Source of the DNA: Clostridia bacterium
Lineage (GTDB): Bacteria > Bacillota_A > Clostridia > Oscillospirales > CAG-272
NCBI GenBank assembly: GCA_017462125.1
Contig: JAFTRQ010000209.1
Span: 1 to 32,780, forward strand
DNA length: 32,780 nt
Reading direction: 5' to 3'
The notes below the pieces were generated by a model. It ran no database searches. It was not told the DNA's origin and worked only from the letters and a program-made list of their open reading frames with translations. The translations under genes were made by a program, and so were the position numbers. Of the stretch, positions 22,795-29,894 are shown piece after piece; position 1 is the stretch's first letter, and each line of letters starts with the position of its first letter.

Positions 22795-24411
22795 TCACTG
22801 CGTGAATACGCAAGCCGTTACAATATCTCTGTAGGTATTGTAAAGAATACTTTCGCCTTTTTTGTGACCGCCGAAGGGCAGGATCTCGCACTCAAGCTCC
22901 TCGATACGGTCGAGCTGTCCGTCTGTCAGCTCAAGCAAGCGGCGGCGGCAGGATTCCACCCGCGCGATAAGCCCCGCAAGTCTGATCTCCTGTACGTCAA
23001 AGCCGTAAGGCTTGTTTTCCGCCATCCATTGCTTCTCCAAGGCTTCACCGTATCTGCGGATCAGCGCGGGGAGATAGGTGTAATCCCTGCTTCCGTAAAG
23101 CAGAAGATCCCATTTTCTCTTATTGTGATACGACCAACGGGTCTTGACTCCAAGCTCGTATTTCACAGCAAGCACGTCGCAAAGACAAGCCTCGGTCTCG
23201 AAAAGATAACCGTATTTTCTCGATTTTCTCGCAACGGCACGCAGCTGCTCTGCCATATCGGCATACCGCTCGTTTCCGCCCTCACTGACCGTAAAATCAA
23301 GGAATCCGTTAAAGAGGTCGGAATAAAGCATATATTTGGAAGGGTCGCAAGGTGCGGCTGCTTCCCTCTCGTTACCCGCAATATAGTTAGGCGTATCGAT
23401 CAGCATAAAATCGTCAAAATCAATACCGATCAAGCGCTTGAACTTGTCCTTGATAACTGCCTCGTCGGTCACGCCCTTGGCATATTGCGCAAGATACAGG
23501 AGCGCAGGCAGCTTCGCATAATGCGAGCACTCGGCACCGTCGTCTCCCCAAAGACAGAAGAAGATATTACGACAGCCCTCCGCGCGACAGCCGTCAATGG
23601 CAGCCTTGTTCACCTCAATGGAATATCCGTTGTGCGGAACAACTCCCGTCCAGCCCCAGATGCATCCCGCAAACCAAGTCTTGGTGGAAAATTGGCGGTG
23701 ATTTTCAAGCATCGCACGGTATCTGTCGGGATCCTTTCCCCAATAATCCCAATGTACGGGGATCACGCTCTTGGGGCAGACCTTCAATGCCTCGCGAGGC
23801 AGCTCGCACTGTCCCAAAATGTGGTTTCCGTCGTTGTTTGCCGAAAAGATCATATCCGACCAGATCATAGGCTGAAGATCGTGCTTCTTACAAAGCGCAT
23901 TGACCCTTGCAAGATGCTTCTTCATCAAGGTCAGCTTATCCTCATAGCCGTATGCGTCAAGATGCTTGCCGCGGCCCAATTCCCGTGCCTCGTCCATACC
24001 CACGTGGATCCTCTTCGAGCGGAAGATTCCCTTGAAGTAGCCAAGCATACGGTCGATCAGCTCGTAGGTCTTCTCATCGTCCACCATCAGAATATCCGCC
24101 GTATCCTTCGGATACTTATTCCATTTGAGTACGCTTGACAGATGCGCCAACGTCTGTATGCAAGGAATGACCTCCATATGCAAGGAAGCCGCGTATTCGT
24201 CGATCTCGCGCAGCTCCTCCGGTGTGTATCTTCCCTTCAGATATCCGATGTAAGGATCGGACTCCATAAAATAGGTATCCTCCATATAGAGAAGCAGGGT
24301 GTTATACCCCATTCTTTTTAACAGCTTAGTGAATTTTTTCAGTGCGTCAACCGTCATCACAGCATTTCTGCTGAGATCCAGCATAACGCCAAGGGTCTTG
24401 AAGTCCTTCAT
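22795..24411 (-). CDS. GH20 GcnA/GH20C-like enzyme (copy 6)
   Basis: The 538-residue paralogue has MLDLSRNAV (10-18), EDTYFMESDPYIGYLKG (a variant of the usual VEGEPYFGYMRG), PCIQTLAHL, catalytic D140-E141 (RIHVGMDEA), WSDMIF, HWDYWG, AGCIWGWTGVVPHN and LWGDDGAECS. HWDYWG replaces the usual [YF]WDYYH, and the variant around residues 50-60 suggests a somewhat different pocket. There is no signal peptide. It is the first GH20 gene after DAP dehydrogenase, with no promoter recognised in the 77-bp gap, so cotranscription with ddh is likely. Its Shine-Dalgarno is separated from the ATG by a GC-rich stem-loop. Confidence 0.9.
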   Translation of the reverse strand: MKDFKTLGVMLDLSRNAVMTVDALKKFTKLLKRMGYNTLLLYMEDTYFMESDPYIGYLKGRYTPEELREIDEYAASLHMEVIPCIQTLAHLSSVLKWNKYPKDTADILMVDDEKTYELIDRMLGYFKGIFRSKRIHVGMDEARELGRGKHLDAYGYEDKLTLMKKHLARVNALCKKHDLQPMIWSDMIFSANNDGNHILGQCELPREALKVCPKSVIPVHWDYWGKDPDRYRAMLENHRQFSTKTWFAGCIWGWTGVVPHNGYSIEVNKAAIDGCRAEGCRNIFFCLWGDDGAECSHYAKLPALLYLAQYAKGVTDEAVIKDKFKRLIGIDFDDFMLIDTPNYIAGNEREAAAPCDPSKYMLYSDLFNGFLDFTVSEGGNERYADMAEQLRAVARKSRKYGYLFETEACLCDVLAVKYELGVKTRWSYHNKRKWDLLLYGSRDYTYLPALIRRYGEALEKQWMAENKPYGFDVQEIRLAGLIARVESCRRRLLELTDGQLDRIEELECEILPFGGHKKGESILYNTYRDIVTACVFTQ

Positions 24412-24420
24412 TTTTTATTG

Positions 24421-24452
24421 CGGGCGCGTAAAGCAACGCGCCCGATCTCCTT
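24421..24452 (-). promoter_or_regulatory. Split ribosome binding site: SD - stem-loop - AUG (copy 6)
   Basis: Minus-strand AAGGAG (24452-24447), AT, then stem CGGGCGCG/CGCGCCCG (24444-24437 with 24428-24421, 8-nt loop), then 9 nt and the AUG at 24411. Folding the 24-nt stem-loop brings the SD from 35 to about 11 nt from the AUG. No T-run follows, which argues against a terminator. Confidence 0.7.
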
Positions 24453-24488
24453 GTTATCTTTAATAATTTATTTCTCAAAAAGCCCGAC

Positions 24489-25475
24489 TTAAAGCAGTGT
24501 GGCGATCAGCTCGCCATAGGACTTGGGAGAAAGATAAGCGGGCGGCACGTCAAATACGGTCTTACAGCCGCTCATACCTTCCTTTTTCATTCTTGCCGCG
24601 GCGCGTGCGTAGGCAACGATGACCGACGCGGTGAATTCGGGATTGGAATCCAGCTTGAGGCTGTACTCAATGATATGACCGTGCTCGAGAGAAGCTCCCG
24701 TTTTTCCGCTTCTGATCACAAAGCCTCCGTGAGGAATACCGCTGTGGTCACGCTTCAATTCCTCCATGGAAATGAAATGAACGGTGGTGTCGTAGTCTGC
24801 AAAATAGTTGGGCATTTCCTTGATCTCTTTTTCGATGCGAGCCTTATCCGCTCCCTCCTCCGCCACAACGAAGCACTCTCTTACGTGCTTCTGTCTTGTG
24901 GAAAGCTCGGGAGCCGAGCCGCTTCTGACCGCTTCAAGCGCCTCCTCTACGGGAATGGTGTACTGCTTGCCGTCAAGCACGCCGTCCACTCTGCGGATCG
25001 CGTCGGAATGTCCTTGGCTGACGCCCTTGCCCCAGAACGTATAATCCTTACCGTCGGGCAGGATAGCACCCGCCATCAATCTGTTGACAGAAAACATACC
25101 GGGATCCCATCCTACCGAGATCATTGCCACGTTTCCGCCCGACTTCGCCGCTTGATCCACGTTGGCAAAATGCTCGGGAATGCGGGCGTGGGTATCAAAG
25201 CTGTCGATCACGGTAAAATGCTTTGCGAGCGTTGGAGTCTGAACGGGAAGATCCGTAGCGCTTCCGCCACAGATGATCATCACGTCGATCTCGTTTTTAT
25301 ATTTTTCCACGTCAGACGCGCTGTAAACGGGCACGCTGACGTCCCCAAGCTTCAACGAAGAGGGATCGCGACGTGTAAACACAGCCGCAAGAGTCATATC
25401 CGGATTTTGACGGATCGCGTTCTCAACGCCCCTTCCTAAATTTCCATAGCCATAGATTCCGATTCTGATTTGCAT
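24489..25475 (-). CDS. ddh: Meso-diaminopimelate D-dehydrogenase
   Basis: The 328-residue product is a clear meso-DAP dehydrogenase (EC 1.4.1.16). It makes meso-DAP from tetrahydrodipicolinate, ammonia and NADPH in one step, for lysine and peptidoglycan. Visible marks are the dinucleotide loop GYGNLGRG (9-16), VFTRRDP (32-38), CGGSATDLPVQTP (69-81), DSFDTHARIPEHF (91-103), GWDPGMFS, FWGKGVSQGHSDAIRR (147-162) and MPNYF. The length fits the family (320-330). The ATG at 25475 aligns with family N-termini; upstream in-frame codons lie before the promoter. The RBS (AAAGG, 13 nt away) is weak. It is divergent from the metal ABC genes and lies upstream of three GH20 genes on the same strand, with no clear terminator between. 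Confidence 0.95.
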   Translation of the reverse strand: MQIRIGIYGYGNLGRGVENAIRQNPDMTLAAVFTRRDPSSLKLGDVSVPVYSASDVEKYKNEIDVMIICGGSATDLPVQTPTLAKHFTVIDSFDTHARIPEHFANVDQAAKSGGNVAMISVGWDPGMFSVNRLMAGAILPDGKDYTFWGKGVSQGHSDAIRRVDGVLDGKQYTIPVEEALEAVRSGSAPELSTRQKHVRECFVVAEEGADKARIEKEIKEMPNYFADYDTTVHFISMEELKRDHSGIPHGGFVIRSGKTGASLEHGHIIEYSLKLDSNPEFTASVIVAYARAAARMKKEGMSGCKTVFDVPPAYLSPKSYGELIATLL

Positions 25476-25520
25476 GGTATAACACCGACCTTTCGCATAT
25501 GCGTAAAATAATTCCCTTAC

Positions 25521-25549
25521 AGTATAACACAAAATGCCCTGTTTTGCAA
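25521..25549 (-). promoter_or_regulatory. Promoter of ddh
   Basis: Minus-strand TTGCAA (25549-25544), 17 nt, TATACT (25526-25521), about 46 nt upstream of the ATG. It probably also drives GH20 copies 6, 5 and 4. Confidence 0.75.
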
Positions 25550-25625
25550 TAGCTTTGAAAAGTTTTTTGCGCCAAAGTCCGCTTTTTTGAGGGCTTTTTT
25601 GTACGAATAAAGTTGCCAAAAACAT

Positions 25626-25654
25626 TTGACAAACAGACTACTCTATGATATAAT
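25626..25654 (+). promoter_or_regulatory. Promoter of the metal ABC genes
   Basis: TTGACA (25626-25631), 17 nt, TATAAT (25649-25654): perfect consensus, divergent from the ddh promoter. Confidence 0.88.
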
Positions 25655-25665
25655 GTAAATATCTA

Positions 25666-25677
25666 TTGAAATTTCAA
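25666..25677 (+). promoter_or_regulatory. Possible operator palindrome at the transcription start
   Basis: The 12-bp perfect palindrome TTGAAATTTCAA begins about 11 nt after the -10 box, where a repressor would block initiation. A metal-responsive repressor is plausible from context, but the sequence is not a site I can match. Confidence 0.35.
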
Positions 25678-25702
25678 AATATATGGAGTATGGAGTCAAA
25701 AA

Positions 25703-26599
25703 ATGTCCTTCTTCTCTAAAAAAACGGGAAAATCCCCTTCTCACGGGCAAAAGATCCCGCCCGCGGGCGCTTGGGGACATTATAACAAAAAGCAAGGTGC
25801 CAAGCCGCAATCCGCTGATACCGAAGCCCACAAGGAGGTTCTGATCAGCGTAGAGGAGCTTGTCCTGTCCTACGAGGGCAGAGCCGTCATCGAAGGCTTG
25901 TCCTTCAACATCGAGGCAGGTGATTACCTTTGCGTTATCGGTGAAAACGGATCGGGCAAGTCTACCTTGATGAACGCGCTTTTGGGCATCATCAAGCCTA
26001 CGGCAGGCAGGATCAGATATCATCATCTCGCACGCAATCAGATCGGTGTGCTCCCTCAGCAGACCCCCGTGCAAAACGACTTCCCCGCAACGGTACGCGA
26101 GGTGGTAACGGCAGGCTGTCTTGCAAGGGCCAACAAAGGGCCGTTTCTCGCAAAGGATTCGAAGCAGATCGCCTTTACCAATATGGAAAAGCTTGGCATC
26201 ACCGCGCTTGAAGGCCGCCCCTTCAGAGAGCTGTCGGGCGGACAGCGCCAAAGAGTGCTGATCGCACGCGCGCTTTGCGCCGCGGATAAAATGCTGGTGC
26301 TTGACGAGCCCGTAACAGGACTTGACCCCGCTACGACCGCTGATATTTATACACTTTTTCGCGATATGAACAGCTCCGGAATGACCGTGGTCTCGGTAAC
26401 TCACGACGTCAAATCGGCGCTGAAATACAGCAATAAGATCCTGCGAATCAACAAAGACTCCGTGTTCTTTGGCACGGTTGAGGAATACGCGGCCCTCCCC
26501 GAGGCGCTCCGATATCTGACCGAAGAGCCCGAAGCAACCGAAAGCAACGTCCTCTACGGAGAGGGCGGCTTCAGATATAACGGCGGTGATGACCAATGA
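25703..26599 (+). CDS. Metal ABC transporter, ATP-binding protein
   Basis: The 298-residue ABC ATPase has Walker A GENGSGKST (80-88), Q-loop around VLPQQTPVQNDFPATV, signature ELSGGQRQRVLIARAL (176-191), Walker B MLVLDEP (197-203) and the switch His234 (SVTHDV). The VLPQQ...FPATVREVV pattern and the ZnuB-like permease next to it place it in the zinc/manganese (ZnuC/AdcC/MntB) group. It has an unusual ~45-residue polar N-terminal extension before the ABC core and a ~30-residue C-terminal tail. The ATG follows TGGAG at 7 nt. It overlaps the permease gene by 4 nt. Which metal is carried cannot be decided. Confidence 0.9.
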   Translation: MSFFSKKTGKSPSHGQKIPPAGAWGHYNKKQGAKPQSADTEAHKEVLISVEELVLSYEGRAVIEGLSFNIEAGDYLCVIGENGSGKSTLMNALLGIIKPTAGRIRYHHLARNQIGVLPQQTPVQNDFPATVREVVTAGCLARANKGPFLAKDSKQIAFTNMEKLGITALEGRPFRELSGGQRQRVLIARALCAADKMLVLDEPVTGLDPATTADIYTLFRDMNSSGMTVVSVTHDVKSALKYSNKILRINKDSVFFGTVEEYAALPEALRYLTEEPEATESNVLYGEGGFRYNGGDDQ

Positions 26600-27468
26600 T
26601 GACGGTTCTCCCTGTCCATAACGCTCCAAACCCACAAGCACGCCTTGCAGCTTTGGGAGAGTATTTTGACTACGCCTTCGTCCGCAACGCGCTGGTCGTA
26701 TCTGTGCTGATCGCACTCTGCGCGGCCTTGCTCGGTGTGGTATTGGTGTTGCGCAGATTCTCCCTGATCGGAGACGGCCTTTCTCATGTTGCCTTCGGTG
26801 CGGCAACGATCGCGGCAACCCTTGGTATATTCGATCTCAGCCTCACCCTGCCCGTCACGGTCATTGCCGCCGTGCTGATTCTGAAGACCAACGGGAAATA
26901 CCGCATTATGGGTGATGCCGCCATTGCCATGGTCTCTGCAGGCGCACTTGCCATCGGATATCTGATCCTTGACGCAGGCGGCGGTGCGGCGAATCTGGGC
27001 GGTGACGTATGCACGGCTCTGTTCGGCTCCTCTGCCATCCTCTCTATCGACACGGGCGAGCTGATCTTCACCGCTTCCGTCACGGCAGTCTTAGCCGTAC
27101 TGATAACGGTCTTTTACCAAAAGATCTTCTCGATCTCCTTTGATGAACGCTTTGCTAAGGCAACGGGAACGGCAACAGACGCGTACAATCTCGGCATCGC
27201 GATCGTGACCGCCGTGGTCATCGTGATCGGAATGAAGCTGGCAGGAGCTTTGCTGATGTCAGCCTTGATCGTATTTCCTGCTATGAGTGCAATGCGTGTC
27301 TGCAAAAGCTTTAAAGCCACGCTGTTGCTGTCGGCCCTCATTGGCGTAATATGCGCTGTATTCGGTGTCCTGCTGTCGATCCTGCTGGAAACGCCCGTCG
27401 GTGCTACCATTGCGGCGGTCGATATTCTGACGTACGGCATCTTTTCACTTATCGGAATACGCAAATAA
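26596..27468 (+). CDS. Metal ABC transporter, permease (ZnuB/MntB family)
   Basis: The 290-residue membrane protein belongs to the ABC-3 permease family (PF00950), with seven to nine hydrophobic helices. The characteristic LRRFSLIGDGLSHVAFG (residues 53-69) and DERFAKATG segments are present, followed by KLAGALLMSALIVFPAMSA near the end. It forms the membrane channel with the ATPase encoded just upstream (ATGA-type overlap, translational coupling). No metal-binding lipoprotein (ZnuA/AdcA) is found nearby, so the binding protein must be elsewhere in the genome. A terminator follows immediately. Confidence 0.9.
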   Translation: MMTVLPVHNAPNPQARLAALGEYFDYAFVRNALVVSVLIALCAALLGVVLVLRRFSLIGDGLSHVAFGAATIAATLGIFDLSLTLPVTVIAAVLILKTNGKYRIMGDAAIAMVSAGALAIGYLILDAGGGAANLGGDVCTALFGSSAILSIDTGELIFTASVTAVLAVLITVFYQKIFSISFDERFAKATGTATDAYNLGIAIVTAVVIVIGMKLAGALLMSALIVFPAMSAMRVCKSFKATLLLSALIGVICAVFGVLLSILLETPVGATIAAVDILTYGIFSLIGIRK

Positions 27469-27503
27469 AAATCGCAGACTCTTAATCGAGCCTGCGATTT
27501 TCT
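27467..27503. terminator. Bidirectional terminator between convergent genes
   Basis: AAAATCGCAG and CTGCGATTTT pair, with CTC/GAG pairing inside. The T-tail is TTTTTATTT on the minus strand and TTTTCTT on the plus strand, so it serves the ABC permease and the MBL-fold gene. Confidence 0.85.
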
Positions 27504-27518
27504 TATTGCGGATGACCG

Positions 27519-28664
27519 TCAAATATCATACGGCAGTTCAAACGTAACGTTTCCGTTTCCGTAGTGGTAATTTGCCTTGACCATATTTTTCAAATAATAG
27601 TTGTATCCGTTATTATAGTGCGGATGGCAGTATTTCTCAAACTTTTCGGGCTGACAGGTCCAGAATGCCACCTTCGGGCGCACAAGATCGTACATGGTGT
27701 AGCTTCCGCCCGAAAAGCCGTGATGGGTCTGCTGGAGAAAGTCGCTTTTCAGCGCGTCACCGTAGATGGTGGGGATCATAACGTCAACACCAAGCTCGGC
27801 ATCGGCAGGCATAAAAACGCTCTGTCCGCCAAGAAAAATGCGGCTGATGATCGAGGTCTCGTTAAGCCAACGGAAATGGCTGGGCAGGATCTCCTCCTGC
27901 GTGCTCAGGATCTCAATGCAGGCATCACGATAGCAAAGCATCTGCCCTGTATGAGGCTTGACAAGCTTCGCGCCCTCAAATTTCGGAAGTGCTTCGGTGG
28001 CAAAAAGCTCGTTGAGATAAGGCTCGTACTGCTCGTACTCGTAGACCTTATTTCTCACGCTGACCACAAAATTCTCCACCGTCACTCTGTCGGCATATTT
28101 AGCTGCTACACGCTTCATCGCAAAATAGTGATCACCGTGGGAGTGTGTCAGCACCCATGCCGCGATCCTCGGCTTTTCATCACGAACGTTGTGCTCATCA
28201 AGGTATTCAAGCAGACCGTCGGCATCGTCATAGTAACCGCCGTCGTATATGATAAAGGAGCCGTCGGAAAGCGTATAGACCATTCCGAGTCCGTTGCCCT
28301 CCTTGGACGCCTCGGGTGAGTGAAGATCAAGAAATCCCAGCTTGGGGACGGTCAGCTTTTCGCAAGCAGCCGCCTCAAGAGGCGGGGCAACTCTGCCCTC
28401 CATCGTATCCGTCACGATGCAAAGCGTGTGATTGTAATTGAAATAGGATACGACCGCATCTCCGTCAGGAAAGCGTAGAGTGGCAAACAGATTTTCTCCT
28501 ACCCCTCTTTTCTGCATCGGGATCGCGCCGTTTTTGGCACCATCGGCAACAACAGCCTCAAAATCGGCTTTGCTCCTGCCCTCGCATATATAGCGCATAC
28601 AGCCCTTATCGGTCTCAATGGCATACGCTTGGGATAAATATTGATTCAAAAAATCCAGATTCAT
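27519..28664 (-). CDS. Metallo-beta-lactamase-fold protein, ComEC-domain-like
   Basis: The 381-residue soluble protein has an MBL motif THSHGDHYF (H174, H176, D178, H179), preceded by SFIIYDGGYYDDADGL. Downstream are MPADAELGVD and QTHHGFSGG, the pattern seen in the hydrolase domain of ComEC/Rec2-like proteins and free-standing relatives. The ~120-residue N-terminal part resembles no domain I can name; it may be a family-specific beta domain. No signal peptide or membrane segment is present. The substrate is unknown. The start has GGAGG 5-6 nt upstream, with promoter at 28725-28753. It is divergent from the Gfo/Idh-like gene and unrelated in sequence to the MBL-fold protein at 14853-15641 beyond the fold. 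Confidence 0.85.
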   Translation of the reverse strand: MNLDFLNQYLSQAYAIETDKGCMRYICEGRSKADFEAVVADGAKNGAIPMQKRGVGENLFATLRFPDGDAVVSYFNYNHTLCIVTDTMEGRVAPPLEAAACEKLTVPKLGFLDLHSPEASKEGNGLGMVYTLSDGSFIIYDGGYYDDADGLLEYLDEHNVRDEKPRIAAWVLTHSHGDHYFAMKRVAAKYADRVTVENFVVSVRNKVYEYEQYEPYLNELFATEALPKFEGAKLVKPHTGQMLCYRDACIEILSTQEEILPSHFRWLNETSIISRIFLGGQSVFMPADAELGVDVMIPTIYGDALKSDFLQQTHHGFSGGSYTMYDLVRPKVAFWTCQPEKFEKYCHPHYNNGYNYYLKNMVKANYHYGNGNVTFELPYDI

Positions 28665-28692
28665 ACCGTTCCTCCGAATATAGATATACTGT

Positions 28693-28712
28693 GTCGGTCA
28701 TTGATAACCGAC
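28693..28712 (-). promoter_or_regulatory. Inverted repeat in the leader of the MBL-fold gene
   Basis: GTCGGT and ACCGAC are separated by 8 nt, positioned roughly +8 to +27 of the transcript from the 28725-28753 promoter. It may be a leader hairpin or an operator. Confidence 0.35.
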
Positions 28713-28724
28713 GTCTACAGGTAA

Positions 28725-28753
28725 ATTATATAACCTAAAGCCCCAAAAGTCAA
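28725..28753 (-). promoter_or_regulatory. Promoter of the MBL-fold gene
   Basis: Minus-strand TTGACT (28753-28748), 17 nt, TATAAT (28730-28725). Confidence 0.87.
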
Positions 28754-28792
28754 GAACGAATTTGCTATTTGCGTTTTTTCGTTGAAAATCCA

Positions 28793-28821
28793 TTGACAAA
28801 CCGATAAAAATACTTTAAAAT
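28793..28821 (+). promoter_or_regulatory. Promoter of the Gfo/Idh-like gene
   Basis: TTGACA (28793-28798), 17 nt, TAAAAT (28816-28821), divergent from the preceding promoter; the two -35 boxes are about 40 bp apart. Confidence 0.85.
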
Positions 28822-28858
28822 AAAGTTACACCGAAAAAAACACGGAGGAACATATATT

Positions 28859-29683
28859 ATGAAAAAGATCGGATTCGTAGACTACTTTATCAGCGAATGG
28901 CACGCAAACAATTATCCTGTATGGATCGAAAAGGCTTGCGCCGAAAAGGGCCTTGACTATAAGGTCGCTTATTGCTGGGCAGAGATCGACACCTCGCCCG
29001 TAAACAGCGTCACCACCGATGAGTGGTGCGAAAAGTTTGGCGTGGAAAAATGCGCTACGCTTGAGGAGCTTTGCGAAAAGAGCGACGTGATCGTCATCCT
29101 CTCCCCCAAGAATCCCGAAACGCACCTGGGTTATGCCGAGACCGTGCTGAAATACGGCAAGCTTACCTATATCGATAAAACCTTTGCGCCCGACCTCGAG
29201 ACCGCGAAAAAGATCTGCGCGCTTAGTGAAAAATACAACGCGCCCTTCTTCAGCACCTCCGCTCTCCGTTATGCCGAAGAGCTTGACGTCATCGGCGCGC
29301 CCGAGCAGATGATGGTTACGGGCGGCGGCTCCAATCTGCCCGAGTATTTCGTTCACCTCGGTGAGATGGTGGTCAAAAAAATGGGCGTTGGCATCAAAAA
29401 CGTAACAGCTGTTCCCAACGGCACCCAATGGATCATCAAGGCAGACTACGGTGACGGCAGATGCGCGACTATGATCTACGGTGCAAATATGCCCTACAAC
29501 GTCTATCTTGCAACCAGGAAGGGCGAGCTTTGGAAGGCCGTCAATTCCGCGTTCTTCGAGGGTCTGATTGCAGATATGCTGAATTTCTTCGAATCCGGCA
29601 AGCCGAGCTTTGACCTTTGCGAGACCCTTGAGGTTATGAGATTGCGTGATATGGTATTGCAGGCAACAGGCTTGGCAGAATAA
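28859..29683 (+). CDS. Gfo/Idh/MocA-like oxidoreductase, short form
   Basis: The 274-residue protein resembles Gfo/Idh/MocA sugar dehydrogenases in the middle of the Rossmann domain: ATLEELCEKSDVIVILSPKNPETHLGYAE, then KLTYIDKTFAPDLETAKKI in place of the usual EKP, then FFSTSALRYAEELD. The N-terminal strand (KKIGFVDYF) is not followed by the classic Gly-rich dinucleotide loop, and the C-terminal domain is short (family usual length ~330-380). It may use a cofactor atypically or be a non-catalytic relative. The substrate is unknown, probably a sugar or its derivative. The ATG has GGAGG about 9 nt upstream. The solute-binding lipoprotein gene follows on the same strand but has its own promoter. 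Confidence 0.75.
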   Translation: MKKIGFVDYFISEWHANNYPVWIEKACAEKGLDYKVAYCWAEIDTSPVNSVTTDEWCEKFGVEKCATLEELCEKSDVIVILSPKNPETHLGYAETVLKYGKLTYIDKTFAPDLETAKKICALSEKYNAPFFSTSALRYAEELDVIGAPEQMMVTGGGSNLPEYFVHLGEMVVKKMGVGIKNVTAVPNGTQWIIKADYGDGRCATMIYGANMPYNVYLATRKGELWKAVNSAFFEGLIADMLNFFESGKPSFDLCETLEVMRLRDMVLQATGLAE

Positions 29684-29769
29684 ATATGCACTCTTTTGAG
29701 TTAGCGGCGTATATTGACAAGCTTTTTTGAATATTTTATCAATTGTCCAATTTTTTTATTGATTTTTCA

Positions 29770-29798
29770 TTGTAAAAATATGACGGTTTTGCTATAAT
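29770..29798 (+). promoter_or_regulatory. Promoter of the solute-binding lipoprotein
   Basis: TTGTAA (29770-29775), 17 nt, TATAAT (29793-29798), leaving a ~90-nt leader. An additional TTGACA with a poor -10 lies about 55 nt further upstream. Confidence 0.7.
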
Positions 29799-29894
29799 TG
29801 ACTTAAGGAGTCGTATACTTCCGCACACTGTTTTGAATTTACGTATGCGTCAACCCGAACAAATTCCAATAAAAAACGAACAAGGAGAACGATT

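Noticed and set aside
24421..24444. Terminator between ddh and GH20 copy 6
   Set aside because: The hairpin is followed by CAATAAAAA and then the start codon, not by a T-run, and the Shine-Dalgarno lies just before it. A split ribosome binding site fits better.
25643..26818. A 391-codon minus-strand frame opposite the metal ABC ATPase
   Set aside because: The plus strand has a complete Walker A, signature and Walker B ATPase with promoter; the antisense translation is Arg/Ser/His-rich and featureless.
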